Shown here: positions 1 to 6,988 of the stretch, piece by piece
Layout: each line of letters begins with the position of its first letter
How positions within the stretch are numbered: the first letter of the stretch is position 1
Assembly: GCA_000433415.1 (NCBI GenBank)
Contig: FR890421.1
Coordinates: forward strand, 1 to 7,077
Source of the DNA: Clostridium sp. CAG:448
Lineage (GTDB): Bacteria > Bacillota > Clostridia > Oscillospirales > CAG-272
Length of the DNA stretch: 7,077 nucleotides
Reading direction: 5' to 3'
The notes under the pieces: generated by a model
The model's database searches: none
Told to the model about the DNA's origin: nothing
What the model saw: the letters and a program-made list of their open reading frames with translations, nothing else
Made by a program: the position numbers and the translations under genes

Positions 1-2026
1 TTATCATGTGGTTTTTCCGTCCAGCAAGATCGCCGGAATAGATTCGGTACAGATTGGTTTTGTCATAGACCGTTTCACGGAGCATTTCTCCCGCCAGGGT
101 CAGCACCTGCGGAATATTTGCGGCGGTGCAGGCAATGTTCAGAACCAGCGCCGCGCGGCTTTTGTCCGCCCGGATTGCGCGCACAGTGTGGTAAAGATTG
201 ATTTCACAACAAAGCTCCTGCTGCTTTGCCCGCAACTCTTCCGGTGTGTAACGGGAGGTTCCCAGGGCGGGAAGCGCCAGTCGCAGACGGAAAACATCGC
301 GAAGCTGTTCTTCCGTCAGATCACACAGGTCAAAGGAGAGACTGATCCGACACAGTTCCCCGGTGTCGGTTGTGACGGAAAGAAACGGAACCGTATTTTC
401 GCCGGTGCCGATTGATGCACGTCCCGCAAGTACCGATGGGTGCTTGCATTCGGTGCGCAGATCGGAGAGATGGAGACCGGGAAGTGTTGCCAGCGCCTCC
501 GGGGAATCCGGTGTATCAAGGTAGGTCTGGAATGCCCGGGCGTGCGCACACAGCTCCGCATACGCTGCGTCTGTCATTCCGGCTCGGATCCGGCTGCAGG
601 TTTGTGCGAGCGCCTGCGCGCGCTCCGCAGCCATGGTTGCGGAAGGAACGGCACAGATCAGCACCCGATGCGGGTTTTCTATGAGAGCGGAACGCAGAAC
701 CCCTGCCCAGTATTGTCCATCGACGGAGGCGGCCTCGCGGACACGGATCAGATTGTTTTGCGGTGCGTATTCGCCGTAGCGCAGGTAGCGCCTGAGAATG
801 CCGAAGGCGACTGACATGATATAGCGCGGCTCCAGCGCGCTTTCGCGTGTCGCGCGTTCCCATGCGCGCAGAAGATGCTCCATGCGTTCCGCCGGAATCC
901 CTTCCGCAGCAACGCGTTCCAGTGTTTGCAGGACGGTCTGCGTAAAAGCATCCGCACGGTCCGGGTCGGATTTCTTGACAGAGCATACCACAATTGGCTG
1001 GAGTGCGTCCATATCGACGGTCATATCGAAGTCCTGACCGATTCCCGCATCCAGAACCGCACGTGTCAGCGGACTTTCCAGACTGCCTGCCAAGTATTCC
1101 TGCAACGTCTGCAAGGCAAACGGGGTAAGACCGTCTCTTTCGTCCGGGAGCGCAAAGGCAAGCGCGAGAGTGGAGTTGTTTTCTTCGGATTCTCCCTGCG
1201 GCAGACAGAAGGGAATACGGATCCCTTCACTGTGTACGGGAGCCTGCGGTTCCGGCTTCGCGGGGGGCGGGCAATCGGAACATACGATCCCTGACAGAAC
1301 GCCGTCGATGTAGGAAAGATGCGCGGGAAGATCCATTTCCCCGGCGAGGAAGAGTACACAGTTATCCGGGCGGTAGAAGCGGTGGTAGGTGTCGCAGAAG
1401 CGTTCATAGGTCAGTTGCGGAATATCCTCCGAGGCGCCGCCGGCAGAGAAGGCGTAGGGGGTGTCCGGCAGAAGGTGACGGTAAATGCCGAGCCAAAGCA
1501 GGGTATCGCGGTCGTTTTCCGCCGCCTGCATTTCGTTCAGCACAACGCCGTTCTGCCGTATTCCGCCCTCTCCGTCCGGTTCCAGGCGCCATGCCTCTTT
1601 TTCAAAGACACGCCGGTCGTGTAAGAATGCCGGATGAAAAACCGCGTCCAGGTAAACGGACATCATATTTCGGTAGTCTTTTTCATTGACGGTTCCCAAA
1701 TGATAAACGGTCATATCCTGCCAGGTGCCGGCATTCAGGTCGGTATACATGGAGGTTTTCAGAAGATTGACAAACGGTTCTTTGAGCGGATATGCATCCG
1801 AACCGTCCAGGCAGGAATGCTCAAGAATGTGAAAAACACCGGTGTTATCCTGCGGCAGAGTCATAAACCCTGCGGCAAACAGAAGCTGACCGTCATCACG
1901 GTTGCTGTAAAAGACGGTGGCACCGCTCTGATGTGTCAGTTGCCATACCGACATGTTGCGCAACGGGACTTCGTGGAATGCCCGTACGGTGAATGCGCCG
2001 ATGGTTTGTCCGATGGTAAGTTTCAT
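1..2026 (-). CDS. M16C zinc metallopeptidase (PreP/Cym1-like, insulinase family), 3'-truncated by window edge
   Basis: Zinc-dependent peptidase of the presequence-protease branch of M16, a family that degrades unstructured peptides inside a closed chamber. My translation gives 675 codons with no stop, running off the left edge; relatives are about 970 residues, so the last 300 or so are outside. Seen: HILEH at residues 66-70 (His66 and His70 zinc ligands, Glu69 general base), then KEPFVNLLK at 82-90, an EAWRLE stretch at 144-149, and GVVLNEM at 160-166, where Glu165 sits at the spacing expected for the third zinc ligand. A second M16 domain covers roughly 195-370, with LTYE at 205-208 and FYRPDN at 217-222. 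A helical M16C-associated region spans about 430-540 (LPGLHLSDL at 515-523), and the third domain begins near 549. There is no signal peptide, so it is probably cytosolic. The ATG has AGGAG six bases upstream. Some motif residues are unusual (see findings). Family assignment is firm; substrate is unknown. Confidence 0.93.
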   Translation of the reverse strand, partial: MKLTIGQTIGAFTVRAFHEVPLRNMSVWQLTHQSGATVFYSNRDDGQLLFAAGFMTLPQDNTGVFHILEHSCLDGSDAYPLKEPFVNLLKTSMYTDLNAGTWQDMTVYHLGTVNEKDYRNMMSVYLDAVFHPAFLHDRRVFEKEAWRLEPDGEGGIRQNGVVLNEMQAAENDRDTLLWLGIYRHLLPDTPYAFSAGGASEDIPQLTYERFCDTYHRFYRPDNCVLFLAGEMDLPAHLSYIDGVLSGIVCSDCPPPAKPEPQAPVHSEGIRIPFCLPQGESEENNSTLALAFALPDERDGLTPFALQTLQEYLAGSLESPLTRAVLDAGIGQDFDMTVDMDALQPIVVCSVKKSDPDRADAFTQTVLQTLERVAAEGIPAERMEHLLRAWERATRESALEPRYIMSVAFGILRRYLRYGEYAPQNNLIRVREAASVDGQYWAGVLRSALIENPHRVLICAVPSATMAAERAQALAQTCSRIRAGMTDAAYAELCAHARAFQTYLDTPDSPEALATLPGLHLSDLRTECKHPSVLAGRASIGTGENTVPFLSVTTDTGELCRISLSFDLCDLTEEQLRDVFRLRLALPALGTSRYTPEELRAKQQELCCEINLYHTVRAIRADKSRAALVLNIACTAANIPQVLTLAGEMLRETVYDKTNLYRIYSGDLAGRKNHMI

Positions 2027-2032
2027 ATGCAG

Positions 2033-2037
2033 CTCCT
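2033..2037 (-). promoter_or_regulatory. Ribosome binding site of the M16C peptidase gene
   Basis: AGGAG on the minus strand, six bases before the ATG at 2026. It fixes the start of a long frame that otherwise lacks an end in the window. I found no convincing sigma-A promoter in the 60 bases between this site and the upstream terminator. Confidence 0.8.
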
Positions 2038-2099
2038 TTTCTTTTGGGCAATGTCACGGAATGAAACGGTTTTTCCGGATTGCCGATGGTTTGCGGATG

Positions 2100-2141
2100 A
2101 AAAAAGGCGAAGCTTCCGGCAAAATGCCGGCGTGCTCCGCC
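2100..2141 (-). terminator. Intrinsic terminator after the lipoprotein gene
   Basis: On the minus strand, GGCGGAGC pairs with GCTTCGCC (8 bp with one G-U). After a small internal mismatch, CCGGC pairs with GCCGG around an AT-rich loop, and six T follow directly. It starts 11 bases after the lipoprotein stop codon, the expected position for a rho-independent terminator separating this gene from the peptidase gene. Confidence 0.88.
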
Positions 2142-2152
2142 GATCAGGTCTC

Positions 2153-2992
2153 TTAAGGATTTTCAGCCGTTGTTTCGGTTTCCTTCGCGCCGGCAGAAAG
2201 GTATTCGTCAAGCATTTCGTCGCTGACAGGGTAAGCAGATTGGGTAACATTTTTTTCATAGCGGGCATCGGTCACGGTCTTCTTGAAATAATCCGACTTG
2301 TCCGCGCGTGTAACCGATAATTCAGAGAGATAACGGAGACTGTTATCCTCCGGATACTGAACGGTTATGGTCAGGTCGTTATCGTATTCGACGTCTTCCG
2401 AGACCGTGGTATAGTGCAAAACGATCCGGATTCCTGCGCCGTCTTTGGAAAGCTTGCAGGTGTAGTTTCCTTTCTGCAGGCTGAACATGTATTGCAGAAC
2501 CGCATCCAGATCCGCATTGCGCAAAGCGCGGATGTTTTCCGCCGCGCGGGACTCTTCTTCGGTTGTTTTCAGATTTTTGGTAAAATCTTCTTCGCTGATC
2601 TCTTTTGCCGATTTTTGAGCAGCTCCCTCTGCGGGAGAGAAGTTGGTCAAAAGATAATATTTGTCCGCATGTTTGATCCACCACTGTTCCTTTTTACCGC
2701 GGTTCTGGTTGTCGCCTGTCTGCCGATCCATACCGGCGTACAGGCTGGATGCGTGGAGAATTTCGGTTGTTCTGACCGTGACGGAATTGTTTGTGATACC
2801 CGGTTCCGAAGAGGAAACGGTGACCTCTGTGCGGGTGCGCCTGTCGCCTGTCTGATACTCCAGCATGTCAACCAGAGCCGCTGCCGCTTCTTTTCTGTAT
2901 TGCTGACTGTTGTCGGTGCAGCCGGAACAGCCGGGCAGGATGGTACAGATCAGAAAGAGCCCTGCCAGGATTCCGCCAATTTTTTTCTTCAT
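2153..2992 (-). CDS. Predicted surface lipoprotein of unrecognised family
   Basis: A 279-residue exported protein. It starts MKKK, followed by a hydrophobic core (about residues 5-18) and a lipobox LPGC with Cys22 as the expected lipidated residue; a second Cys lies at 25. The Pro at -2 is uncommon in lipoboxes but tolerated. The mature part is hydrophilic, with alternating polar and hydrophobic stretches suggesting beta-strands (about residues 50-110 and 175-245), a charged, probably helical middle (about 125-160), and an acidic, Thr-rich, likely disordered tail. This pattern recalls LolA/LppX-like lipid-binding lipoproteins, but I see no diagnostic motif, so that is a weak guess. The ATG at 2992 is preferred over the in-frame TTG at 3001 because AGGGGG lies nine bases before the ATG and directly abuts the TTG. 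It has its own promoter and terminator, so it is transcribed separately from the phosphate operon. Function unknown. Confidence 0.88.
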   Translation of the reverse strand: MKKKIGGILAGLFLICTILPGCSGCTDNSQQYRKEAAAALVDMLEYQTGDRRTRTEVTVSSSEPGITNNSVTVRTTEILHASSLYAGMDRQTGDNQNRGKKEQWWIKHADKYYLLTNFSPAEGAAQKSAKEISEEDFTKNLKTTEEESRAAENIRALRNADLDAVLQYMFSLQKGNYTCKLSKDGAGIRIVLHYTTVSEDVEYDNDLTITVQYPEDNSLRYLSELSVTRADKSDYFKKTVTDARYEKNVTQSAYPVSDEMLDEYLSAGAKETETTAENP

Positions 2993-3001
2993 TTTGTCCA
3001 A

Positions 3002-3007
3002 CCCCCT
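3002..3007 (-). promoter_or_regulatory. Ribosome binding site that decides the lipoprotein start
   Basis: AGGGGG on the minus strand lies nine bases before the ATG at 2992 but immediately next to a TTG at 3001 in the same frame. The spacing supports the ATG. Confidence 0.7.
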
Positions 3008-3022
3008 GTGCTACTTTCCCCT

Positions 3023-3051
3023 ATTTTATCACAGATGTGCTGATTTGTCAA
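3023..3051 (-). promoter_or_regulatory. Sigma-A promoter of the lipoprotein gene
   Basis: Minus-strand TTGACA (3051-3046), a 17-base spacer, and TAAAAT (3028-3023), with TG one base before the -10 box (extended -10). This is one mismatch from full consensus. The expected start of transcription near 3016 gives a leader of about 24 bases. The stretch just upstream of the -35 box is AT-rich and includes the T-tract of the previous terminator. I saw no PhoP-type direct repeats, so phosphate control is not indicated. Confidence 0.85.
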
Positions 3052-3061
3052 TCACTTTATG

Positions 3062-3093
3062 CAAAAAATAGCCGCCGGCGGTGCGCCGGCGGC
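3062..3093 (-). terminator. Intrinsic terminator ending the pst-phoU-phoPR operon
   Basis: On the minus strand, GCCGCCGGC pairs perfectly with GCCGGCGGC (9 bp, all G-C) around a five-base loop. It is followed by TA and six T. It lies 48 bases after the kinase stop codon. The T-tract points downstream for the minus strand only, so it is probably unidirectional. Confidence 0.93.
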
Positions 3094-3141
3094 GTGAGAT
3101 TCTTTTTGATTGGCAATATCCCGTTTCGCTTTTTACCGCAT

Positions 3142-4827
3142 TCATGCCGCAGAGGCGGAAGGAAAACGAATCGTGACGGTTGTGCCGACACCGAAAACAG
3201 ACTGCAGGGAGAGTTGCGCACCGTACAGTTCACAGATGTGTTTGACGATGGCAAGACCAAGCCCGGTTCCGCCTGTTTCACGGGAGCGGGATTTGCTGAC
3301 GCGGTAAAAGCGTTCAAATACGCGGCTCTGATGCTCCGGTTCAATCCCGATGCCGTTGTCCGCGACGGAAAGCGTGGTTTCCGTTCCGTCAGAAGAGACC
3401 GTAACGGTTACGGACCCACCGGCATGGTTGTAGCGGATACCGTTTTCCACCAGATTTTTGATGACCTCAATGATGTGTTCCCGTTCTGCCATTACACAGC
3501 CGTCGCCGTGGACGGAAACGGAAATCTGCTTTTGGTCCGCCAGTGCAGACAACGTTTGGATGACTTCCTCTGCGCAGTCGGCAAGCATGACCGGCTCTGT
3601 CTGCAACTTTGGTTCGCTTTCCAAACGCGTCAGATCCAGCATGTCGCCGAGAAGCAAGATCATCCGGTCCGCTTCGTGCCCGATTTTGCCGGACATTTCT
3701 TTGATTGAAGGGTCTTCGGTTTTCATGCCGATGATTTCATTGAATCCCTTGATGGTGGTCAGCGGCGTCTTGAGTTCGTGTGATGCATTTGCAAAGAACT
3801 CACTGCGCATCCGCGCGCTGTTTCGCTCGGCGGTGACATCGGAGAGGACGATCAGCGTCAGACCGTTGTCCAGTGTGCGCATGGTGTAAGAGAAGATTTT
3901 GTCCGAAACACAAAGGGAACCGTCGTGCGCAATGCCGGATTTGAGGTAAGCCCCGACCGTTTCGTTCCATTCACGGTCGGAGGAGAGCACGGTATAACGG
4001 TGACCCTCCGGATGCTCGACACCGAATACCGCAACCGCCGCACGGTTGCACATGGCAATATTGCCGCTGAAGCGGTCAATTGCCACGATGCCGTTGGAGA
4101 TGTGCTCCAAAATATAGTCCAGCTTTTTTCTGCCGTCCTGTGCCTGTGCAAGCGTAGTTTGCAGTGCGCGGCTGATATCATTGATGTCGTTGATGACCGT
4201 GTTGATTTCGTCGTCCGAGGTATCCGCAATGACGGGCGTATAGGTTCCGTCGCGCACCTTGCGCAGACTGTCGCTGATCCGACGGATCGGATCCAAAATA
4301 TGCATACCGAACAGTGTGCTGAAAAGACCCGAAACAAGCAGTGTGACCGCCATGACCGTGACCATAATGGGGATGGTACGGATGACATAGGTACGCACGC
4401 CCTGTACCGGAACGGCGGTGCGCAAAAAGACATACCCGTCCTCTGTGTCCACCTTTTCGGCATAGTAGACCATGTCGACGCCCAGGGTTTCGCTCTTGCG
4501 GACAACCGTTGCGGGGGAGCCGTTCAGCGCAGAGAGGATTTCCTCGCGGTCTATGTGATTTCCCATGCCCGTGACGTTGCTCTCTTTGCTGTCGGCAATC
4601 ACATTGCCGGCTTGATCAATGACCGTGATGCGAACGTCCTGGCTGACCTTTTCTACGGCGCGCTGCGGGGTCGTGTAATTGTTTTTGCAGATATCCGTTA
4701 CCGTGATAATCCGCTGTTTTGCTTCCGTGTAATGGTTATCGCGCGTGACGGCAATCCCAGCCGCAAGGAAAATCAGCATGGACAGTGCAGTAAGCGCAAT
4801 ATTGAACCAGATATATTTTCGTTTCAT
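3142..4827 (-). CDS. phoR: PhoR-type membrane sensor histidine kinase
   Basis: A 561-residue sensor kinase expected to phosphorylate the regulator encoded just upstream in response to phosphate status. In order: membrane helix 7-28, extracellular region about 29-150, membrane helix about 151-173, HAMP linker about 174-226, PAS-like domain about 233-335, then the kinase core. The H-box has the phosphoacceptor His350 (NASHELKTP). The N-box is NLVENGIRYN at 458-467, G1 is DNGIGI at 490-495, the F-box is FERFYRV at 504-510, and G2 is GGTGLGLAIVK at 519-529, so all catalytic boxes are intact. Gly463 replaces the usual Ala or Ser of the N-box. The ATG overlaps the regulator's TGA (ATGA) and has only a weak ribosome binding site, so translation is probably coupled. 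The PhoR name rests on domain order and on linkage to pst and phoU; the signal itself cannot be read from sequence. Confidence 0.93.
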   Translation of the reverse strand: MKRKYIWFNIALTALSMLIFLAAGIAVTRDNHYTEAKQRIITVTDICKNNYTTPQRAVEKVSQDVRITVIDQAGNVIADSKESNVTGMGNHIDREEILSALNGSPATVVRKSETLGVDMVYYAEKVDTEDGYVFLRTAVPVQGVRTYVIRTIPIMVTVMAVTLLVSGLFSTLFGMHILDPIRRISDSLRKVRDGTYTPVIADTSDDEINTVINDINDISRALQTTLAQAQDGRKKLDYILEHISNGIVAIDRFSGNIAMCNRAAVAVFGVEHPEGHRYTVLSSDREWNETVGAYLKSGIAHDGSLCVSDKIFSYTMRTLDNGLTLIVLSDVTAERNSARMRSEFFANASHELKTPLTTIKGFNEIIGMKTEDPSIKEMSGKIGHEADRMILLLGDMLDLTRLESEPKLQTEPVMLADCAEEVIQTLSALADQKQISVSVHGDGCVMAEREHIIEVIKNLVENGIRYNHAGGSVTVTVSSDGTETTLSVADNGIGIEPEHQSRVFERFYRVSKSRSRETGGTGLGLAIVKHICELYGAQLSLQSVFGVGTTVTIRFPSASAA

Positions 4828-5498
4828 TCCAACATATACCCCACACCGCGGATGGTTCGGATCTGTGCCGCAGAACCGTCAAGCAGGCGGCGCACCTGCA
4901 TGATGTGCAGATCCAGCGTCCGTGTTTCTCCGTAATTTTCGCCCCAGACACGGTCAAGCAGAAAATTGCGGTCAAGCGCTTTTCCGCTGTTTTTGACCAG
5001 CGTCCGGATCAGATCGTACTCTTTTGTGGTTGTTGCGATCGGTTTGTCTCCCACCGTGACGGTATGCCGCTCGTCGTCCACGGCGATGTCCTTGTAGCGG
5101 CTGACCTGACCGGAGCCTGCGCCGCGTTTGCGCAGGTTTGCACGGATGCGGGCGATCAGTTCCAGTACGCCGAACGGCTTGGAGAGATAGTCATCCGCCC
5201 CCAGATTCAGACCGCGCACCTTGTCGATTTCACTGCCCTTGGCGGATACCATGATTACCGGGACCGCGCAGGTGTCCGGCGCCCGGCGCAGGGCCTCCAG
5301 AATTTCATACCCGTCCATGCCGTCCAGCATGATGTCCAGCAAAAACAGGTTGGGAACCCGGGTGGCAACGGCGCGCAGCAGCGCATCTCCGTCCGCAAAA
5401 CATGTCACGTCAAAATCAGCGCTTTCCAACGCATAACGGTACAGCTCACGGATGGCTTGTTCGTCGTCCACGGCATAGATCAGACTTTTTTCGCTCAT
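4824..5498 (-). CDS. phoP: OmpR/PhoB-family response regulator (PhoP/PhoB-like)
   Basis: A 224-residue DNA-binding response regulator, the expected partner of the adjacent kinase and, by family precedent, an activator of phosphate-starvation genes. The receiver domain spans about 5-120: Asp11 and Asp12 (VDDE) for Mg2+, Asp55 as phosphoacceptor (LLDIML), Ser85 as the Ser/Thr switch residue (VSAKG), and Lys107 (SKPF). A winged-helix effector domain spans about 133-224, ending RTIRGVGYML, a hallmark of OmpR-class regulators. The usual Pro in the LP-MDG loop is Asp59. The start at 5498 is chosen over an ATG six bases earlier (5504) because GGAGG lies seven bases before 5498 but only one base before the other. 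The upstream gap to phoU is 28 bases. phoP versus phoB naming cannot be settled; both labels are used for such genes. Confidence 0.93.
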   Translation of the reverse strand: MSEKSLIYAVDDEQAIRELYRYALESADFDVTCFADGDALLRAVATRVPNLFLLDIMLDGMDGYEILEALRRAPDTCAVPVIMVSAKGSEIDKVRGLNLGADDYLSKPFGVLELIARIRANLRKRGAGSGQVSRYKDIAVDDERHTVTVGDKPIATTTKEYDLIRTLVKNSGKALDRNFLLDRVWGENYGETRTLDLHIMQVRRLLDGSAAQIRTIRGVGYMLE

Positions 5499-5505
5499 TT
5501 GCATT

Positions 5506-5510
5506 CCTCC
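5506..5510 (-). promoter_or_regulatory. Ribosome binding site that decides the response-regulator start
   Basis: GGAGG on the minus strand is seven bases before the ATG at 5498 and one base before the ATG at 5504. It favours the shorter protein, beginning MSEKSLIYAVDDE. Confidence 0.75.
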
Positions 5511-5526
5511 GTCAGAGATGATGTCT

Positions 5527-6180
5527 TCAGGCGTGGTTGTGGTATTCGGTTACGGCATACTCCACCCATTCGCCGATATTAACGGCATGATCGCCGATAC
5601 GTTCCAGATATTTTGCAATCATCATAAACAGAATGGCTTGATCCGCATTGTCCGGGTTTTGCCGGATCAGCGCAATCAGATCTTTCTTGATGGTTTCAAA
5701 CAGTTCATCTACCCGGTCGTCGCGTTTGTCCAGACCGCGTGCGGTGGCAAGATCGCGGTTGATATAGCTTTGTACACCGTCTTTGACCATACCGATGGCA
5801 AGCGTCGCCATCTGTGTGATGTGTTCCGGTTCCTTGATAAACTTTTCCTCGCCGAACTGCAGCGAAATTTCCGAGATGTCCGCTGCCTGGTCCGCAATCC
5901 GTTCCAGGTCCGTAATCATCTTGAGTGCTGCGGAAACCTCGCGGAAATCGCTCGCAACCGGGCGTTCCATCAGGAGGATTTTCAGACAATCCTGTTCGAT
6001 TTCCCTTTCGGCACTGTCTATGTCGCGATCCTCACGCATGACCTCGCGGGCAAGATCCGGATCGCGCATCCGGAGTGCCGTGATTGATTTTTCAATGGCG
6101 ATTTCCGTCGCATGGCACATATCCACCAACTTGTCAAAAACCAGTCTGAGTTCTGCTTCATATTTGCTTCTGATACTCAT
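5527..6180 (-). CDS. phoU: PhoU phosphate signalling/transport regulator
   Basis: A 217-residue, almost entirely helical cytosolic protein matching PhoU in length (about 215-240). It has the family's two repeated three-helix bundles, each with its acidic metal-binding signature: DLERIADQAADIS at 91-103 and YLERIGDHAVNIGEWV at 191-206. In relatives PhoU senses the state of the Pst transporter and restrains the PhoR kinase when phosphate is plentiful. Its place between pstB and the two-component genes agrees with that. The frame is open up to 6297, inside pstB, but the ATG at 6180 is the start: the conserved family N-terminus begins there and AAGGA lies ten bases upstream. The gap to pstB is 34 bases with no terminator, so it is co-transcribed. 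The C-terminus carries two His (HNHA), which is probably incidental. Confidence 0.96.
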   Translation of the reverse strand: MSIRSKYEAELRLVFDKLVDMCHATEIAIEKSITALRMRDPDLAREVMREDRDIDSAEREIEQDCLKILLMERPVASDFREVSAALKMITDLERIADQAADISEISLQFGEEKFIKEPEHITQMATLAIGMVKDGVQSYINRDLATARGLDKRDDRVDELFETIKKDLIALIRQNPDNADQAILFMMIAKYLERIGDHAVNIGEWVEYAVTEYHNHA

Positions 6181-6214
6181 TATAAACGATTCCTTCCGAT
6201 TTTGCAATGTTTTT

Positions 6215-6988
6215 TCAGCCAAATCTGCCGGAAATATAATTTTCTGTCCGGCTGTCTGCGGGGCAGGTGAAAATTTGCTCTGTCTTTCCGTATTCAATCA
6301 GTTCTCCCAAAAGGAAGAAGGCGGTGCTGTCCGCAATACGTGTTGCCTGCTGCATGTTGTGCGTGACAATCACGACGGTCATATCTTTTTTCAGCTCTTC
6401 CATCAGCTCTTCAATTTTTCCGGTGGAAATGGGGTCCAGTGCCGAGGTCGGTTCATCCATCAGCAACACCGAAGGGTCTGCCGCAATGGCGCGGGCGATA
6501 CACAGCCGTTGCTGCTGACCGCCGCTCATGCCCAGTGCGCTTTTACGTAAACGGTCCTTTGCCTCTTCCCAGATGCCGGCACGCACAAGCGACCGTTCTA
6601 CGATCTCGTCCAGATCCGCTTTTTTGCGGATGCCGAATGTGCGCGGCGCAAAGGCAATGTTGTCATAAATGCTCATGGGGAAGGGGTTGGGCTTTTGGAA
6701 AACCATGCCGACATTGCGGCGCAGATGCGTGATGTCGGTTTCGCGCGCGAAAATGTCGGTTCCTTCCACGAGAAAGGTGCCTTCCACCCTGCACCCGGGA
6801 ACCAGATCGTTCATCCGGTTGAGAATTTTCAGAAATGTTGATTTTCCGCATCCGGAAGGACCGATCAGCGCGGTGATTTCTTTGGACGGCATATCTACGT
6901 TGATGTCCTTGAGGGCATGAAAATCGCCGTACCAAAGATTGCAGTTCCGGACAGAGATGCCGGGGGTATTGTTTGTATTTGTTTCCAT
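6215..6988 (-). CDS. pstB: Phosphate ABC transporter ATP-binding protein PstB
   Basis: A 257-residue ATPase that powers high-affinity phosphate import through the PstA-PstC permease at the inner face of the membrane. Seen in order: Walker A GPSGCGKST at 43-51, Q-loop Gln98 in VFQKPNPFPMSIYDN (a PstB-specific stretch), signature MSGGQQQR at 154-161 (Met instead of the usual Leu), Walker B LLMDEP at 175-180 followed by the D-loop SALD, and switch His210 in VTHNMQQA. The length matches the family (about 250-260). The start at 6988 has GGGAG ten bases upstream and shares one base with the stop codon of the preceding gene. The stop is followed 34 bases later by phoU. All catalytic residues are present. 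Confidence 0.97.
   Translation of the reverse strand: METNTNNTPGISVRNCNLWYGDFHALKDINVDMPSKEITALIGPSGCGKSTFLKILNRMNDLVPGCRVEGTFLVEGTDIFARETDITHLRRNVGMVFQKPNPFPMSIYDNIAFAPRTFGIRKKADLDEIVERSLVRAGIWEEAKDRLRKSALGMSGGQQQRLCIARAIAADPSVLLMDEPTSALDPISTGKIEELMEELKKDMTVVIVTHNMQQATRIADSTAFFLLGELIEYGKTEQIFTCPADSRTENYISGRFG

Noticed and set aside
516..986. Short minus-strand frames at 516-986, 748-993, 1066-1407 and 1404-1592 as separate genes
   Set aside because: They lie inside the continuous peptidase frame in other phases; the peptidase frame has conserved M16C motifs throughout, so there is no sign that it is broken.
1634..2320. 228-codon plus-strand reading frame spanning the peptidase start and the lipoprotein end
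   Set aside because: It runs antisense through the conserved peptidase N-terminus and across the minus-strand terminator, and shows no family features.
2993..3001. TTG start for the lipoprotein at 3001
   Set aside because: The ribosome binding site would touch the start codon; the ATG at 2992 has normal spacing and gives a typical MKKK signal peptide.
3029..3039. TCACAGATGTG near the lipoprotein promoter, repeated in the kinase gene near 3227, as a possible operator
   Set aside because: One 11-base repeat is expected by chance several times in 7 kb, and the second copy lies in conserved coding sequence.
3023..3060. Pho box at the lipoprotein promoter
   Set aside because: Only one TTGACA is present and it is the -35 box. 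The regularly spaced direct repeats needed for PhoP/PhoB binding are missing.
3925..4935. 336-codon plus-strand reading frame opposite the kinase
   Set aside because: It is antisense to a fully conserved histidine kinase, ends inside the regulator gene, and its product is rich in His, Asp, Asn and Arg without a recognisable domain. It is a shadow frame.
6181..6297. N-terminal extension of phoU to an ATG at 6297, overlapping pstB by 83 bases
   Set aside because: The extra 39 residues lack PhoU similarity, lie over the conserved pstB 3' end, and the ATG at 6180 has a proper ribosome binding site and begins the conserved family N-terminus.
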